Of a DNA stretch of 64,000 bases, positions 55,972 to 64,000 are shown piece after piece. The notes under the pieces were generated by a model, which was not told the DNA's origin, ran no database searches, and worked only from the letters and a program-made list of their open reading frames with translations. Numbering within the stretch: position 1 is the stretch's first letter; the number at the start of each line of letters is the position of its first letter. The stretch comes from Bacteroidota bacterium (GTDB lineage: Bacteria > Bacteroidota > Ignavibacteria > Ignavibacteriales > Melioribacteraceae), in NCBI GenBank assembly GCA_018818165.1, contig JAHISP010000002.1, forward strand, positions 1 to 64,000, given 5' to 3'. Position numbers and translations under genes: made by a program.

Positions 55972-58900
55972 TTATTTGTTATTTGTCGCTTGTTCATTTG
56001 TCTTTTCAAGTTCAAGTACTCTTCTATAATCTGTTGGATAAACCTTTACAAATTGCGGTAAATACTTTTCCCAATTGGAAAGAATTTTTTCGGCAACAGT
56101 GCTATTAGTATATATTTTATGTTTTTCAATTATTGTTTTTAGCTCATCAATATCTTTTGAGTCTTCAACTTTAAATAATTCAACCATTTCAGAATTATAT
56201 AGTTTATTGAAATTGTCAGATTTATCCCAAACATAAGCTAATCCTCCACTCATTCCAGCAGCAAAGTTTTTACCAACATCACCAAGTACAACAACAGTTC
56301 CGCCAGTCATATATTCACAGCCGTGATCGCCAATTCCTTCAACAACCGCCGAAGCTCCGCTATTTCGTACTGCAAATCTTTCTCCCGCTTTACCTCTTAA
56401 ATAAAGTTCACCTTTAATTGCGCCATAAAGAACCACATTTCCAACAATAATATTTTCTTCTGCAAGAAATTTTGAATCTTCTTGAGGAACTACTATTATT
56501 TTGCCTCCAGATAACCCTTTTCCAACATAATCATTTGTGTCACCTTCAAGGCGGAAAGTAATTCCATTTGCCAAGAATGCTCCAAAACTCTGACCAGCAG
56601 TACCAATAAAATCAATTTGAATTGTATCTTCCTGTAGTCCACGCATTTCGTATTTTTTTACAATATACGAGCTAAGCATAGTTCCAACTGATCTATTAGT
56701 GTTGTTAATATCAACACTAAAACGAACTGGAGCTTGCGTTTGGATTGACTTTCGGCAAGATGATATTAATTTATTATCAAGAGCAAATTCAAGCTCGTGA
56801 TCTTGCTTAAGTGCATGACGAACTAGCGTATTATGAGGAACGTCTGTTCGATGCAAAACATTTGTAATATCTATTCCCTTAAGTTTCCAGTGATTATTAA
56901 CTTCAGCCATTTCAAGTAAATCAACGCGACCAATCATTTCATCAACAGTTTTAAATCCAAATTCTGCCATTATTTCTCTAACTTCCTCGGCAATAAATTT
57001 GAAAAAACTAATTACATGTTCAGGCTTTCCTTGAAACTTTTTTCTCAATTCTGGGTCTTGTGTAGCAATACCAACTGAGCACGTATTTAAATGGCAATTT
57101 CTCTGCAATACGCATCCCATAGTAACAAGTGCCGATGTAGCAAATCCAAATTCATCTGCACCAAGAAGTGCCGCAATAGCAACATCTCGTCCAGTTTTTA
57201 ATTGCCCATCTGCTTGTATTCTAACTCGCTCACGCAAATTATTCATAATTAATACTTGTTGAGTTTCTGCAAGTCCAAGTTCTAAGGGCAAACCAGTATG
57301 TTTAATGGAAGTTTGAGGTGAAGCTCCAGTACCACCATCAAATCCACTAATTAAAATGTGATCTGCTTTTCCTTTAGCCACACCAGCAGCAATTGTTCCA
57401 ACACCAACTTCCGAAACAAGTTTTACACTAATCTCTGCTTCTGGATTAGCGTTTTTCAAATCGTGAATTAGTTGTTTTAAATCTTCAATTGAATAAATAT
57501 CATGATGCGGTGGGGGTGAAATTAATCCAACACCGGCGGTAGTTCCACGTGTTTTTGCAATTTGCTCAGATACTTTATGACCAGGTAGTTGTCCACCTTC
57601 GCCAGGTTTAGCACCTTGAGCCATTTTAATTTGTATTTGATCAGCGTTTACTAAATATTCAATTGAAACACCAAATCTTCCTTGAGCAACTTGTTTAATT
57701 CTGCTGCGTTTCCAATCGCCGTTTTCTTCCTTGCTAAATCGCGATTTATCTTCGCCACCTTCACCGGTATTTGAAAATCCACCAATTCTATTCATTGCTA
57801 CAGCAAGAGTTTCATGCGCTTCTTTAGAAATTGAACCATAACTCATTGCACCAGTTGCAAATCTCTTCATAATAATTTCTGCTGGTTCAACTTCGTTTAT
57901 GTCAATTGGTCTTCTTTTTCTAAATTGCAATAAACTTCTTATTGTTGAAAGATTTTTTTCTCTATCGTTTACTAACTCGGAATACTTTTTAAATATGGAA
58001 TAATCGTTTGCTCTTACAGACTGCTGAAGCAATTTAATAGTTTCAGGATTCCATTGATGATATTCTCCTTTTGCTCTCCATCTGTAATTACCAGATGAAT
58101 CTAAAATATCTTCATTCTTTTTATTACCATAAGCAAGTTCATGTCTTCTTAATGCTTCTTCGGTGATGGTTTTAATTCCTATTCCACCAATTCTTGATGG
58201 AGTTGCAGTAAAATATTTTTTGATAAATTTTACATCTAGTCCTACAGCCTCAAATATTTGAGCAGAGCTGTATGATTGAATAGTTGAAATTCCCATTTTG
58301 GAAATTATTTTATACAATCCTTTACTAATAGCTTTAAGATAATTTTTTTCAGCTATTTCATAATCCGAAATTTTATAATTTCCATTATCCAATTCATTTT
58401 TAATTGTCTCAAAAGCTAAATAAGGATTTATCGCATTTGCCCCATAACCAAGTAAAGTGGCAAAATGGTGCATTTCGCGTGCTTCGCCTGTTTCAACAAC
58501 TAAACTTGTTAAAGCTCTTGTTCCAATTCTTGTTAAATAATGATGCAAACCTGAAACAGCAAGCAATGAAGGAATTGGAACATTATTTTCGTCTACACCT
58601 TTATCTGAAAGAATTATATTTGTATATCCACTATCAATTGCTTTATCAGCTTCCTTAAAAAGTAATTTTAACTTTTTCTTAATTCCAAGCAATCCATCAC
58701 TTTTAGGAAAAAGGATAGAAATAGTTTGCGATTTTAATCGAGTATCACTAATTAATTTAATTCTACTTAATTCACTATTAGTAATTATTGGTCTTTTTAG
58801 ACGCACCCTTTTTGCATGTTCTGGGCTTTCATCCAACAAGTTTTTTTCAGCACCAAGTAGAACATCTTCACCCATTATTATTTCTTCTCGTATTGAATCA

Positions 58901-60498
58901 ATAGGTGGATTTGTAACTTGTGCAAATAATTGTTTAAAATAATTGAATAGCAATTGTGGTTCTTTGCTTAAAATAGCTAGTGGAGTATCAGTACCCATTG
59001 AGCCTGTAGCTTCAATTCCATCCTCAACCATTGGAGCCAAAATAATTTTAATATCTTCATATGTGTAACCAAACGCCTTTTGTTGAGCTTTTATTTCAGC
59101 ATTATTTAACAGAAATTCGTTTTTTATTTTTGGAAGCGAATCAAGCTCCAACATGTTTTCTTTTAACCATTTACCATATGGTCTTTTATTGCTATATTTT
59201 TCTTTTATTTCCGAATCATCAATTATTCTTCCCTCTTCAATATCAATTAAAAACATTTTTCCAGGTTGCAGCCTTCCCTTTTTAATTATATCGCAATTTG
59301 GAACAGGTAAAACTCCAGCTTCTGAAGCCATAATTATTTTATTATCCTTTGTTTCCCAATATCTTGCGGGACGTAAACCATTTCTGTCCAAAATTGAGCC
59401 AATATATTTTCCATCAGTAAAAGCAACAGCTGAAGGACCATCCCAAGGTTCCATAAGTGCTGAATGATATTTATAGAAATCCTTTTTCTCTTGACTCATA
59501 TTTTTATCGCCACTCCAGGCTTCTGGTATCATCATCATTAATGCGTGAGGTAAATCTCGTCCATTTAGAACTAATAATTCCAGTGCATTATCAAAAGTAG
59601 CCGAATCACTTCTGCCTGGTGCAACAATTGGATAAATGTTTTTTAATTTATCGCCAAAGAATTTACTTTTAAATTGTTGTTCGCGAGCATTAAATCTATT
59701 TACATTTCCACGTAAGGTATTAATTTCGCCATTGTGAGCTATCATTCTATAAGGATGAGCTAAAGACCACGTTGGAAATGTATTTGTACTATAACGCGAA
59801 TGAACCAATGCTATTGCCGATTCAACTGTTTCATTATTAAAATCTAAAAAATATTCTCTAAGTTGTATTGCTCTTAACTGACCTTTATATACTAATATTT
59901 TGCTTGAAAGTGAACAAACGTAGAAATGCTTCTTTTGTTGAATTTCAGTTTTTCCAACATTTTGCCATATCTTTTTTCTTATATAAAACAGAATTTTTTC
60001 AAAATCTTCAACTTTTGTATCTTTTCCTCTTGCAATAAGAATCTGTTTCATAACAGGTTCAACCGATATAGCCACATCACCAATATTGGAATTGTCACTT
60101 GGAACGTCTCTCCAACCTAAAAATTTCTGTCCAGATTGATTTACAACATGTTCAAACATAGTTTCAATAATATGTCTATCTTCAGATAATTTTGGAAGAA
60201 ATACAACTCCAGTTGCATAATCGCCCTTTGGTGGTAATTCTATATCACGATATTCACATTCGGCACGCATAAATTTATCAGGTATCTGAATTAAAATACC
60301 AGCCCCATCGCCGGTATGTGGATCAGAACCAGTTGCACCTCGATGTTCCATATTTTCCAAAACCGTGATTGCATCACACACTGTTTTATAAGTTTGTACT
60401 CCTGTTAAATCAGCAATAAAACCAACTCCACAACTATCATGCTCTGTACTAGGAATATATAATCCGTCAGTAACATTACTGTATTGACTATTTTTCAC
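55972..60498 (-). CDS. gltB: Glutamate synthase large subunit
   Basis: This protein of 1508 residues is the full-length GOGAT alpha subunit. A short propeptide is followed by the nucleophile C23 (EHDSCGVGF) and a class II amidotransferase domain (to about 430), a central domain, the FMN/2-oxoglutarate TIM barrel (about 860-1220) with the [3Fe-4S] cysteines in CVLQRNCHLNTC (about 1129-1140), and the C-terminal GXGXG beta-helix (about 1260-1480). The first codon is GTG with GGAG seven bases upstream. It heads the gltBD operon, divergent from nqrA across 400 bases. Confidence 0.95.
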   Translation of the reverse strand: MKNSQYSNVTDGLYIPSTEHDSCGVGFIADLTGVQTYKTVCDAITVLENMEHRGATGSDPHTGDGAGILIQIPDKFMRAECEYRDIELPPKGDYATGVVFLPKLSEDRHIIETMFEHVVNQSGQKFLGWRDVPSDNSNIGDVAISVEPVMKQILIARGKDTKVEDFEKILFYIRKKIWQNVGKTEIQQKKHFYVCSLSSKILVYKGQLRAIQLREYFLDFNNETVESAIALVHSRYSTNTFPTWSLAHPYRMIAHNGEINTLRGNVNRFNAREQQFKSKFFGDKLKNIYPIVAPGRSDSATFDNALELLVLNGRDLPHALMMMIPEAWSGDKNMSQEKKDFYKYHSALMEPWDGPSAVAFTDGKYIGSILDRNGLRPARYWETKDNKIIMASEAGVLPVPNCDIIKKGRLQPGKMFLIDIEEGRIIDDSEIKEKYSNKRPYGKWLKENMLELDSLPKIKNEFLLNNAEIKAQQKAFGYTYEDIKIILAPMVEDGIEATGSMGTDTPLAILSKEPQLLFNYFKQLFAQVTNPPIDSIREEIIMGEDVLLGAEKNLLDESPEHAKRVRLKRPIITNSELSRIKLISDTRLKSQTISILFPKSDGLLGIKKKLKLLFKEADKAIDSGYTNIILSDKGVDENNVPIPSLLAVSGLHHYLTRIGTRALTSLVVETGEAREMHHFATLLGYGANAINPYLAFETIKNELDNGNYKISDYEIAEKNYLKAISKGLYKIISKMGISTIQSYSSAQIFEAVGLDVKFIKKYFTATPSRIGGIGIKTITEEALRRHELAYGNKKNEDILDSSGNYRWRAKGEYHQWNPETIKLLQQSVRANDYSIFKKYSELVNDREKNLSTIRSLLQFRKRRPIDINEVEPAEIIMKRFATGAMSYGSISKEAHETLAVAMNRIGGFSNTGEGGEDKSRFSKEENGDWKRSRIKQVAQGRFGVSIEYLVNADQIQIKMAQGAKPGEGGQLPGHKVSEQIAKTRGTTAGVGLISPPPHHDIYSIEDLKQLIHDLKNANPEAEISVKLVSEVGVGTIAAGVAKGKADHILISGFDGGTGASPQTSIKHTGLPLELGLAETQQVLIMNNLRERVRIQADGQLKTGRDVAIAALLGADEFGFATSALVTMGCVLQRNCHLNTCSVGIATQDPELRKKFQGKPEHVISFFKFIAEEVREIMAEFGFKTVDEMIGRVDLLEMAEVNNHWKLKGIDITNVLHRTDVPHNTLVRHALKQDHELEFALDNKLISSCRKSIQTQAPVRFSVDINNTNRSVGTMLSSYIVKKYEMRGLQEDTIQIDFIGTAGQSFGAFLANGITFRLEGDTNDYVGKGLSGGKIIVVPQEDSKFLAEENIIVGNVVLYGAIKGELYLRGKAGERFAVRNSGASAVVEGIGDHGCEYMTGGTVVVLGDVGKNFAAGMSGGLAYVWDKSDNFNKLYNSEMVELFKVEDSKDIDELKTIIEKHKIYTNSTVAEKILSNWEKYLPQFVKVYPTDYRRVLELEKTNEQATNNK

Positions 60499-60897
60499 AA
60501 ATATTCTCCAATTTTTTAATCCAATAAAACGAAAATTGAATTGTTATTAAGTTGTATTTACAGAAATTTTCAAAATGAGTTACAAAAAATAAAATAATAT
60601 CTTACTTATGCAAGTAATATTTTGAATATAACTAATTTATTAAGGCATATTAGTTGTATCTCATTATAAATAGTGGATATTTATACAAAATATATAAATT
60701 ATTATAATTATTTCATTGGTGGTAAAAAGAATTAACGTTTATCTTAAAATAAGAAGCATATTTTTCATAATTATTTTAATTTTGAAGTTTTTTGTAAATA
60801 ATTCAAATTATTTTACACAAAAAAACTTTTTTTTACACTAACTCTTTTATTAAGTATTTCTTCTTTGTATGTTTACTTTTTTAAAATAAGATAATAA
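60499..60897. other. Divergent gltB/nqrA promoter region
   Basis: This is about 400 bases of very AT-rich DNA, including TTTTTACACAAAAAAAC at about 60810 and TTTTTTACACT nearby. No hairpin, riboswitch or repeat family member is recognised. Both operons must start here. Confidence 0.45.
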
Positions 60898-60903
60898 TTG
60901 TTT

Positions 60904-62253
60904 ATGGCAAAAATGAAAATCAAAAAAGGTTTAGACCTTCCAATAAATGGCTCACCGCAACAAGAGATTTCTAATACAATTTTAACAAAAAAAGTGGCTT
61001 TACTCGGAGATGATTATATTGGGATGAAGCCAACTATGCTTGTTTCAGTTGGGGATGATGTAAAAAAAGGACAACTTCTTTTTACTGATAAAAAGACTCC
61101 TGGCGTTAAATTTACTTCTCCAGCTTCTGGAAAAGTTGTTGAAATAAATAGAGGCGAGCGTAGAGCGTTCAAATCCATAGTTATTGAAAAATTTGGTAGC
61201 GATGAGATAACTTTTAATAGCTATTCTGAAAATGAACTAAAAAACTTAACTCCAGAATTAGTTAAAAACAATTTAATTGAATCTGGAATGTGGACTTCAC
61301 TAAGAGTTCGTCCATTTTCAAAAGTTGCTAATCCTCTAACAACTCCAAATTCGATTTTTGTTACAGCAATGGATACAAATCCTTTTGCGCCTTCAATAGA
61401 AAAAGTTTTAGAAGGAAAAGAAAGAGCTTTTGAAAATGGATTAAAAGTACTAGATAAGTTAATTGCAGGTAATATTTTCCTTTGCAAAACACCAAACTCA
61501 AAAGTTCCAATTATCAGTTCTCCAAAATTAAAGATTGAAGAATTTGAAGGTCCACATCCATCAGGTTTGGTTGGAACTCATATTCATTTTCTCGATTCAG
61601 TAAACTCACATAAAAAAGTTTGGTACGTAACCGCTCAAGATGTTGTTGCAATTGGCAATTTATTTACAACTGGAAAAATATTTACAGAAAGAGTAATCTC
61701 GCTTGGTGGCTCGCAAGTAAAAAAACCTGCATTAATTAAAACAGAAATTGGTGCTTCAATTGATGAACTTGTTAAAGGTTTATTAATTGAGGGTGAAAAC
61801 AGAGTAATTTCAGGTTCTGTTCTTTCAGGGTATCATGCTACCGGTTTTGTGGCTTATCTTGGTAAGTATCATCAACAAATATCAGTAATTAAAGAAGATA
61901 GCCACCGAGAATTTTTTGGATGGGTAAATCCTTTTGGAAATAAATTTTCAGTAAAATCAGTTTTAATTTCATCATTAATGCCAAAGAAAAAACTGGACCT
62001 TTCAACTTCACAACATGGTGGTCATCGTGCTATAGTTCCAATAGGAAGTTATGAAGCAGTAATGCCGTTAGATATTCTTCCAAATTATCTTTTACGTGCA
62101 TTAGCTGTTAACGATATTGAAGAAGCTGAGCAGCTTGGTTGTCTTGAATTAGATGAAGAAGATTTAGCTCTTTGTACATTTGTTTGTCCATCAAAAATTG
62201 ATCATGGTGGAAATTTAAGAAGTAATTTAACTCAAATAGAAAAAGAAGGTTAA
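60904..62253 (+). CDS. nqrA: Na+-translocating NADH:quinone reductase subunit A
   Basis: This peripheral subunit A of the Na+-NQR sodium pump has about 449 residues. The start MAKMKIKKGLDLPINGSP is typical, with VALLGDDYIGMKP and the C-terminal LCTFVCPSKIDHG as family signatures. The open frame begins at TTG 60898; ATG 60904 is more likely. It is the first gene of nqrABC(DEF), four bases before nqrB. The pump oxidises NADH, reduces quinone and exports sodium. Confidence 0.93.
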   Translation: MAKMKIKKGLDLPINGSPQQEISNTILTKKVALLGDDYIGMKPTMLVSVGDDVKKGQLLFTDKKTPGVKFTSPASGKVVEINRGERRAFKSIVIEKFGSDEITFNSYSENELKNLTPELVKNNLIESGMWTSLRVRPFSKVANPLTTPNSIFVTAMDTNPFAPSIEKVLEGKERAFENGLKVLDKLIAGNIFLCKTPNSKVPIISSPKLKIEEFEGPHPSGLVGTHIHFLDSVNSHKKVWYVTAQDVVAIGNLFTTGKIFTERVISLGGSQVKKPALIKTEIGASIDELVKGLLIEGENRVISGSVLSGYHATGFVAYLGKYHQQISVIKEDSHREFFGWVNPFGNKFSVKSVLISSLMPKKKLDLSTSQHGGHRAIVPIGSYEAVMPLDILPNYLLRALAVNDIEEAEQLGCLELDEEDLALCTFVCPSKIDHGGNLRSNLTQIEKEG

Positions 62254-62257
62254 TTAA

Positions 62258-63457
62258 GTGAAATTCTTGAGAAATTTTTTAGATAAGCAAAGTAAACATT
62301 TCGAAGCTGGAGGAAAGTTCCCAAAACTCTTCCCTCTCTTCGAAGCCGTTGATACTTTGCTTTACACACCCGGTAAGGTTACATCTAAAGGATCACATGT
62401 CCGCGATGCATTAGATCTGAAGCGAATGATGTTAACTGTAATTTATGCTCTTATTCCAGCTATAATTATGGCTTTGTATAATACTGGCTTTCAAGCTAAT
62501 ATTGGAATAGCAAGTATTTCTAATTATACACCAACTAGCTGGCAACAACAATTTTTTCAAATGATTGGACTTACATTTGATTCAACCTCAATTTTAAGTA
62601 ATATGGTTTTAGGAGCATTATACTTCTTCCCTATTTATATTGTTACGCTTGCTGTTGGCGGTTTTTGGGAAGTCCTTTTTGCTATAATTAGAAAGCACGA
62701 AATTAATGAAGGTTTCTTCGTAACTAGTATGCTTTTTCCACTAATTCTTCCTCCAGATATTCCCTACTGGCAAGTTGCTATAGGAATTTCTTTTGGTGTT
62801 GTTATTGGAAAGGAAGTGTTTGGCGGTGTTGGAATGAATATTCTAAATCCTGCTTTAACTGGAAGAGCATTTTTGTTTTTCGCTTATCCTGCTCAAATTT
62901 CTGGTGATAAAATTTGGGTTGCTGTTGATGGCTTAAGTCAAGCTACTCCATTAGCTCAACTTGCTGATACATCAATGCATTTAACTTATTCTTGGTGGGA
63001 TTCATTTATTGGCTTAATTCCCGGTTCAATGGGAGAAACTTCAACTCTTGCAATTCTAATTGGAGCTTTCATTTTAATTGTCACTAAAATTGGCTCTTGG
63101 CGAATTATGGCAAGCGTTGTACTTGGCATGGTTCTAATGTCTCTAACTTTTAACTTAATTGGAAGTTCAACAAATCCAATGTTTGCTGTTAGCCCACTTT
63201 GGCATTTAGTTATTGGTGGTTTTGCTTTTGGAACGGTTTTTATGGCTACTGATCCTGTATCAGCTGCAATTACTGAGAAAGGTAAGTTTTATTACGGACT
63301 TTTCATTGGTATTTTGGTGGTATTGGTCAGGGTTGTAAATCCAGCCTTCCCTGAAGGTATGATGCTTGCAATCTTATTCATGAATGTATTTTCACCAATT
63401 ATTGATCGATTTGTAATAAAAGGTAACATTAAAAGGAGGCTAGCAAGAAATGTCTAA
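62258..63457 (+). CDS. nqrB: Na+-translocating NADH:quinone reductase subunit B
   Basis: This membrane subunit of 399 residues has about ten hydrophobic segments. The motif SQATPLAQL carries Thr230, corresponding to the threonine that binds FMN covalently in NqrB (canonically SGAT; here Gln replaces Gly). GTG is the start, with AGAAGG upstream. The late part [16 protein letters not shown] is strongly conserved. It forms the quinone- and sodium-path subunit together with D and E. Confidence 0.95.
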   Translation: MKFLRNFLDKQSKHFEAGGKFPKLFPLFEAVDTLLYTPGKVTSKGSHVRDALDLKRMMLTVIYALIPAIIMALYNTGFQANIGIASISNYTPTSWQQQFFQMIGLTFDSTSILSNMVLGALYFFPIYIVTLAVGGFWEVLFAIIRKHEINEGFFVTSMLFPLILPPDIPYWQVAIGISFGVVIGKEVFGGVGMNILNPALTGRAFLFFAYPAQISGDKIWVAVDGLSQATPLAQLADTSMHLTYSWWDSFIGLIPGSMGETSTLAILIGAFILIVTKIGSWRIMASVVLGMVLMSLTFNLIGSSTNPMFAVSPLWHLVIGGFAFGTVFMATDPVSAAITEKGKFYYGLFIGILVVLVRVVNPAFPEGMMLAILFMNVFSPIIDRFVIKGNIKRRLARNV

Positions 63458-64000
63458 AGATAGCACTAAAAAGACTTTATTAGTTGCTCTTGGAGTTTGC
63501 TTTGTTGCTTCAATTTTGGTTTCAACAGCAGCAGTTGAGCTAAAACCAATTCAAGAACTTAATAAAGAATTAGATTTAAGAAAAAATATTCTGTCCGCTG
63601 GTGATTTGTATAAAGACGGAATTGATATAAATAATATTTTCAAAGAAAAAGTATCTGCTCAAATAATTGATTTAGAAACTGGAGATGTTATTCCAGAATC
63701 AAAATATGACGATGTGCTTAATATTGAAAATTTCAATGTGGAAATTATTGCTTCAAGTCCTAAATGGGGTAAAGTAATTCCCTCAAGCGATGACATTGCT
63801 GGAATTAAAAAAATGCCTAAAGTAATGGCTATATACACTGTTAAAGATGATAGCAATAGAGTGGAAAAATACATTCTCCCAATTTATGGCAAAGGACTTT
63901 GGTCTACACTTTACGGATTTATTGCGTTAAATAAAGATTTTGAAACTGTTGAAGGTTTTACTTTCTATCAACATGGCGAAACTCCAGGTCTTGGTGGAGA
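63450..64000 (+). CDS. nqrC: Na+-translocating NADH:quinone reductase subunit C (partial)
   Basis: The ATG at 63450 overlaps the end of nqrB by eight bases and is preceded by AAGGAGG at 63432-63438. The frame stays open to the end of the window (about 183 codons). It has the single N-terminal membrane helix ([21 protein letters not shown]) and the NqrC pattern [20 protein letters not shown], then [12 protein letters not shown]. The covalent FMN threonine (SGAT) lies beyond the window. The C-terminal part is cut off by the window edge. Confidence 0.93.
   Translation, partial: MSKDSTKKTLLVALGVCFVASILVSTAAVELKPIQELNKELDLRKNILSAGDLYKDGIDINNIFKEKVSAQIIDLETGDVIPESKYDDVLNIENFNVEIIASSPKWGKVIPSSDDIAGIKKMPKVMAIYTVKDDSNRVEKYILPIYGKGLWSTLYGFIALNKDFETVEGFTFYQHGETPGLGG

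Noticed and set aside
55908-56108. Open frame at the gltB 3-prime end on the plus strand
   Set aside because: Antisense to the gltB C-terminus; AT-driven open frame without motifs.
60499-60897. Riboswitch or attenuator in the gltB/nqrA region
   Set aside because: Only A/T runs are seen; no stem-loops with the expected conserved parts.

Overview
The window is AT-rich chromosomal DNA (about two-thirds A+T by eye) from a Gram-negative bacterium of the Bacteroidota/Chlorobi group. It most resembles an Ignavibacteria-type organism. The main evidence is a secreted 1767-residue protein ending in a type IX secretion (T9SS) sorting domain with the QNYPNPFNPST signature, a T9SS plug-protein homologue, an LptD homologue, and two DUF5916 outer-membrane proteins. 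I infer the taxonomy from these families and ran no searches.

Layout. 0.1-2.5 kb: nfnA-nfnB, an electron-bifurcating ferredoxin/NADP oxidoreductase. 3.1-11.6 kb: an orphan branched-chain amino acid-type binding lipoprotein, a CodB-type permease, a DUF5916 protein, a small beta-barrel, a BASS-family transporter and a conserved lipoprotein. 12-18 kb (all minus): an MscS channel, a ROK regulator, a TIM-barrel-like protein, a one-TM protein and pgi. 18.1-25.3 kb (minus): a tight envelope operon of T9SS plug, Gfo/Idh/MocA dehydrogenase, lipoprotein, lptD, thioredoxin-like protein and NYN RNase. 25.4-33.7 kb: an accessory region with broken toxin-antitoxin pairs, a six-unit 41-bp palindrome array, a DUF6261-like gene, a large type IIG restriction-modification enzyme with a duplicated gene tail, and a RAYT transposase surrounded by its palindromes. 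33.7-41.4 kb: an M16 protease, a sugar-isomerase-like protein, an M28 peptidase, and a radical SAM/GME-fold pair. 41.9-48.4 kb: a second DUF5916 protein, a decayed higB with intact higA, an ABC exporter pair, and a double-domain adenylate kinase. 48.9-54.2 kb: the giant CotH/lamin-tail/beta-helix T9SS cargo protein. 54.4-60.5 kb: gltBD (glutamate synthase). 60.9 kb to the end: nqrABC, with nqrC running off the window.

How the genes work together. NfnAB, GltBD and Nqr are the redox core, linking ferredoxin, NADPH, NADH, glutamate and the sodium gradient. The 18-25 kb operon and the DUF5916, CotH and small barrel proteins belong to the outer membrane and secretion. The accessory region looks like a zone of repeated insertion and decay.

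The most interesting non-coding structure is repetitive DNA. (1) A MITE-like family of three copies has an 18-bp terminal inverted repeat; one copy has a clean 9-bp target duplication, and one carries unrelated internal DNA. (2) A paired-palindrome (REP-like) family is concentrated within about 7.4 kb around the RAYT gene. (3) An exact-period 41-bp array of TGTAC/GTACA palindromes lies upstream of the DUF6261-like gene. (4) A second, double-hairpin family is present in two inverted copies 30 kb apart. I found no tRNA, rRNA, CRISPR array, phage module or replication origin.
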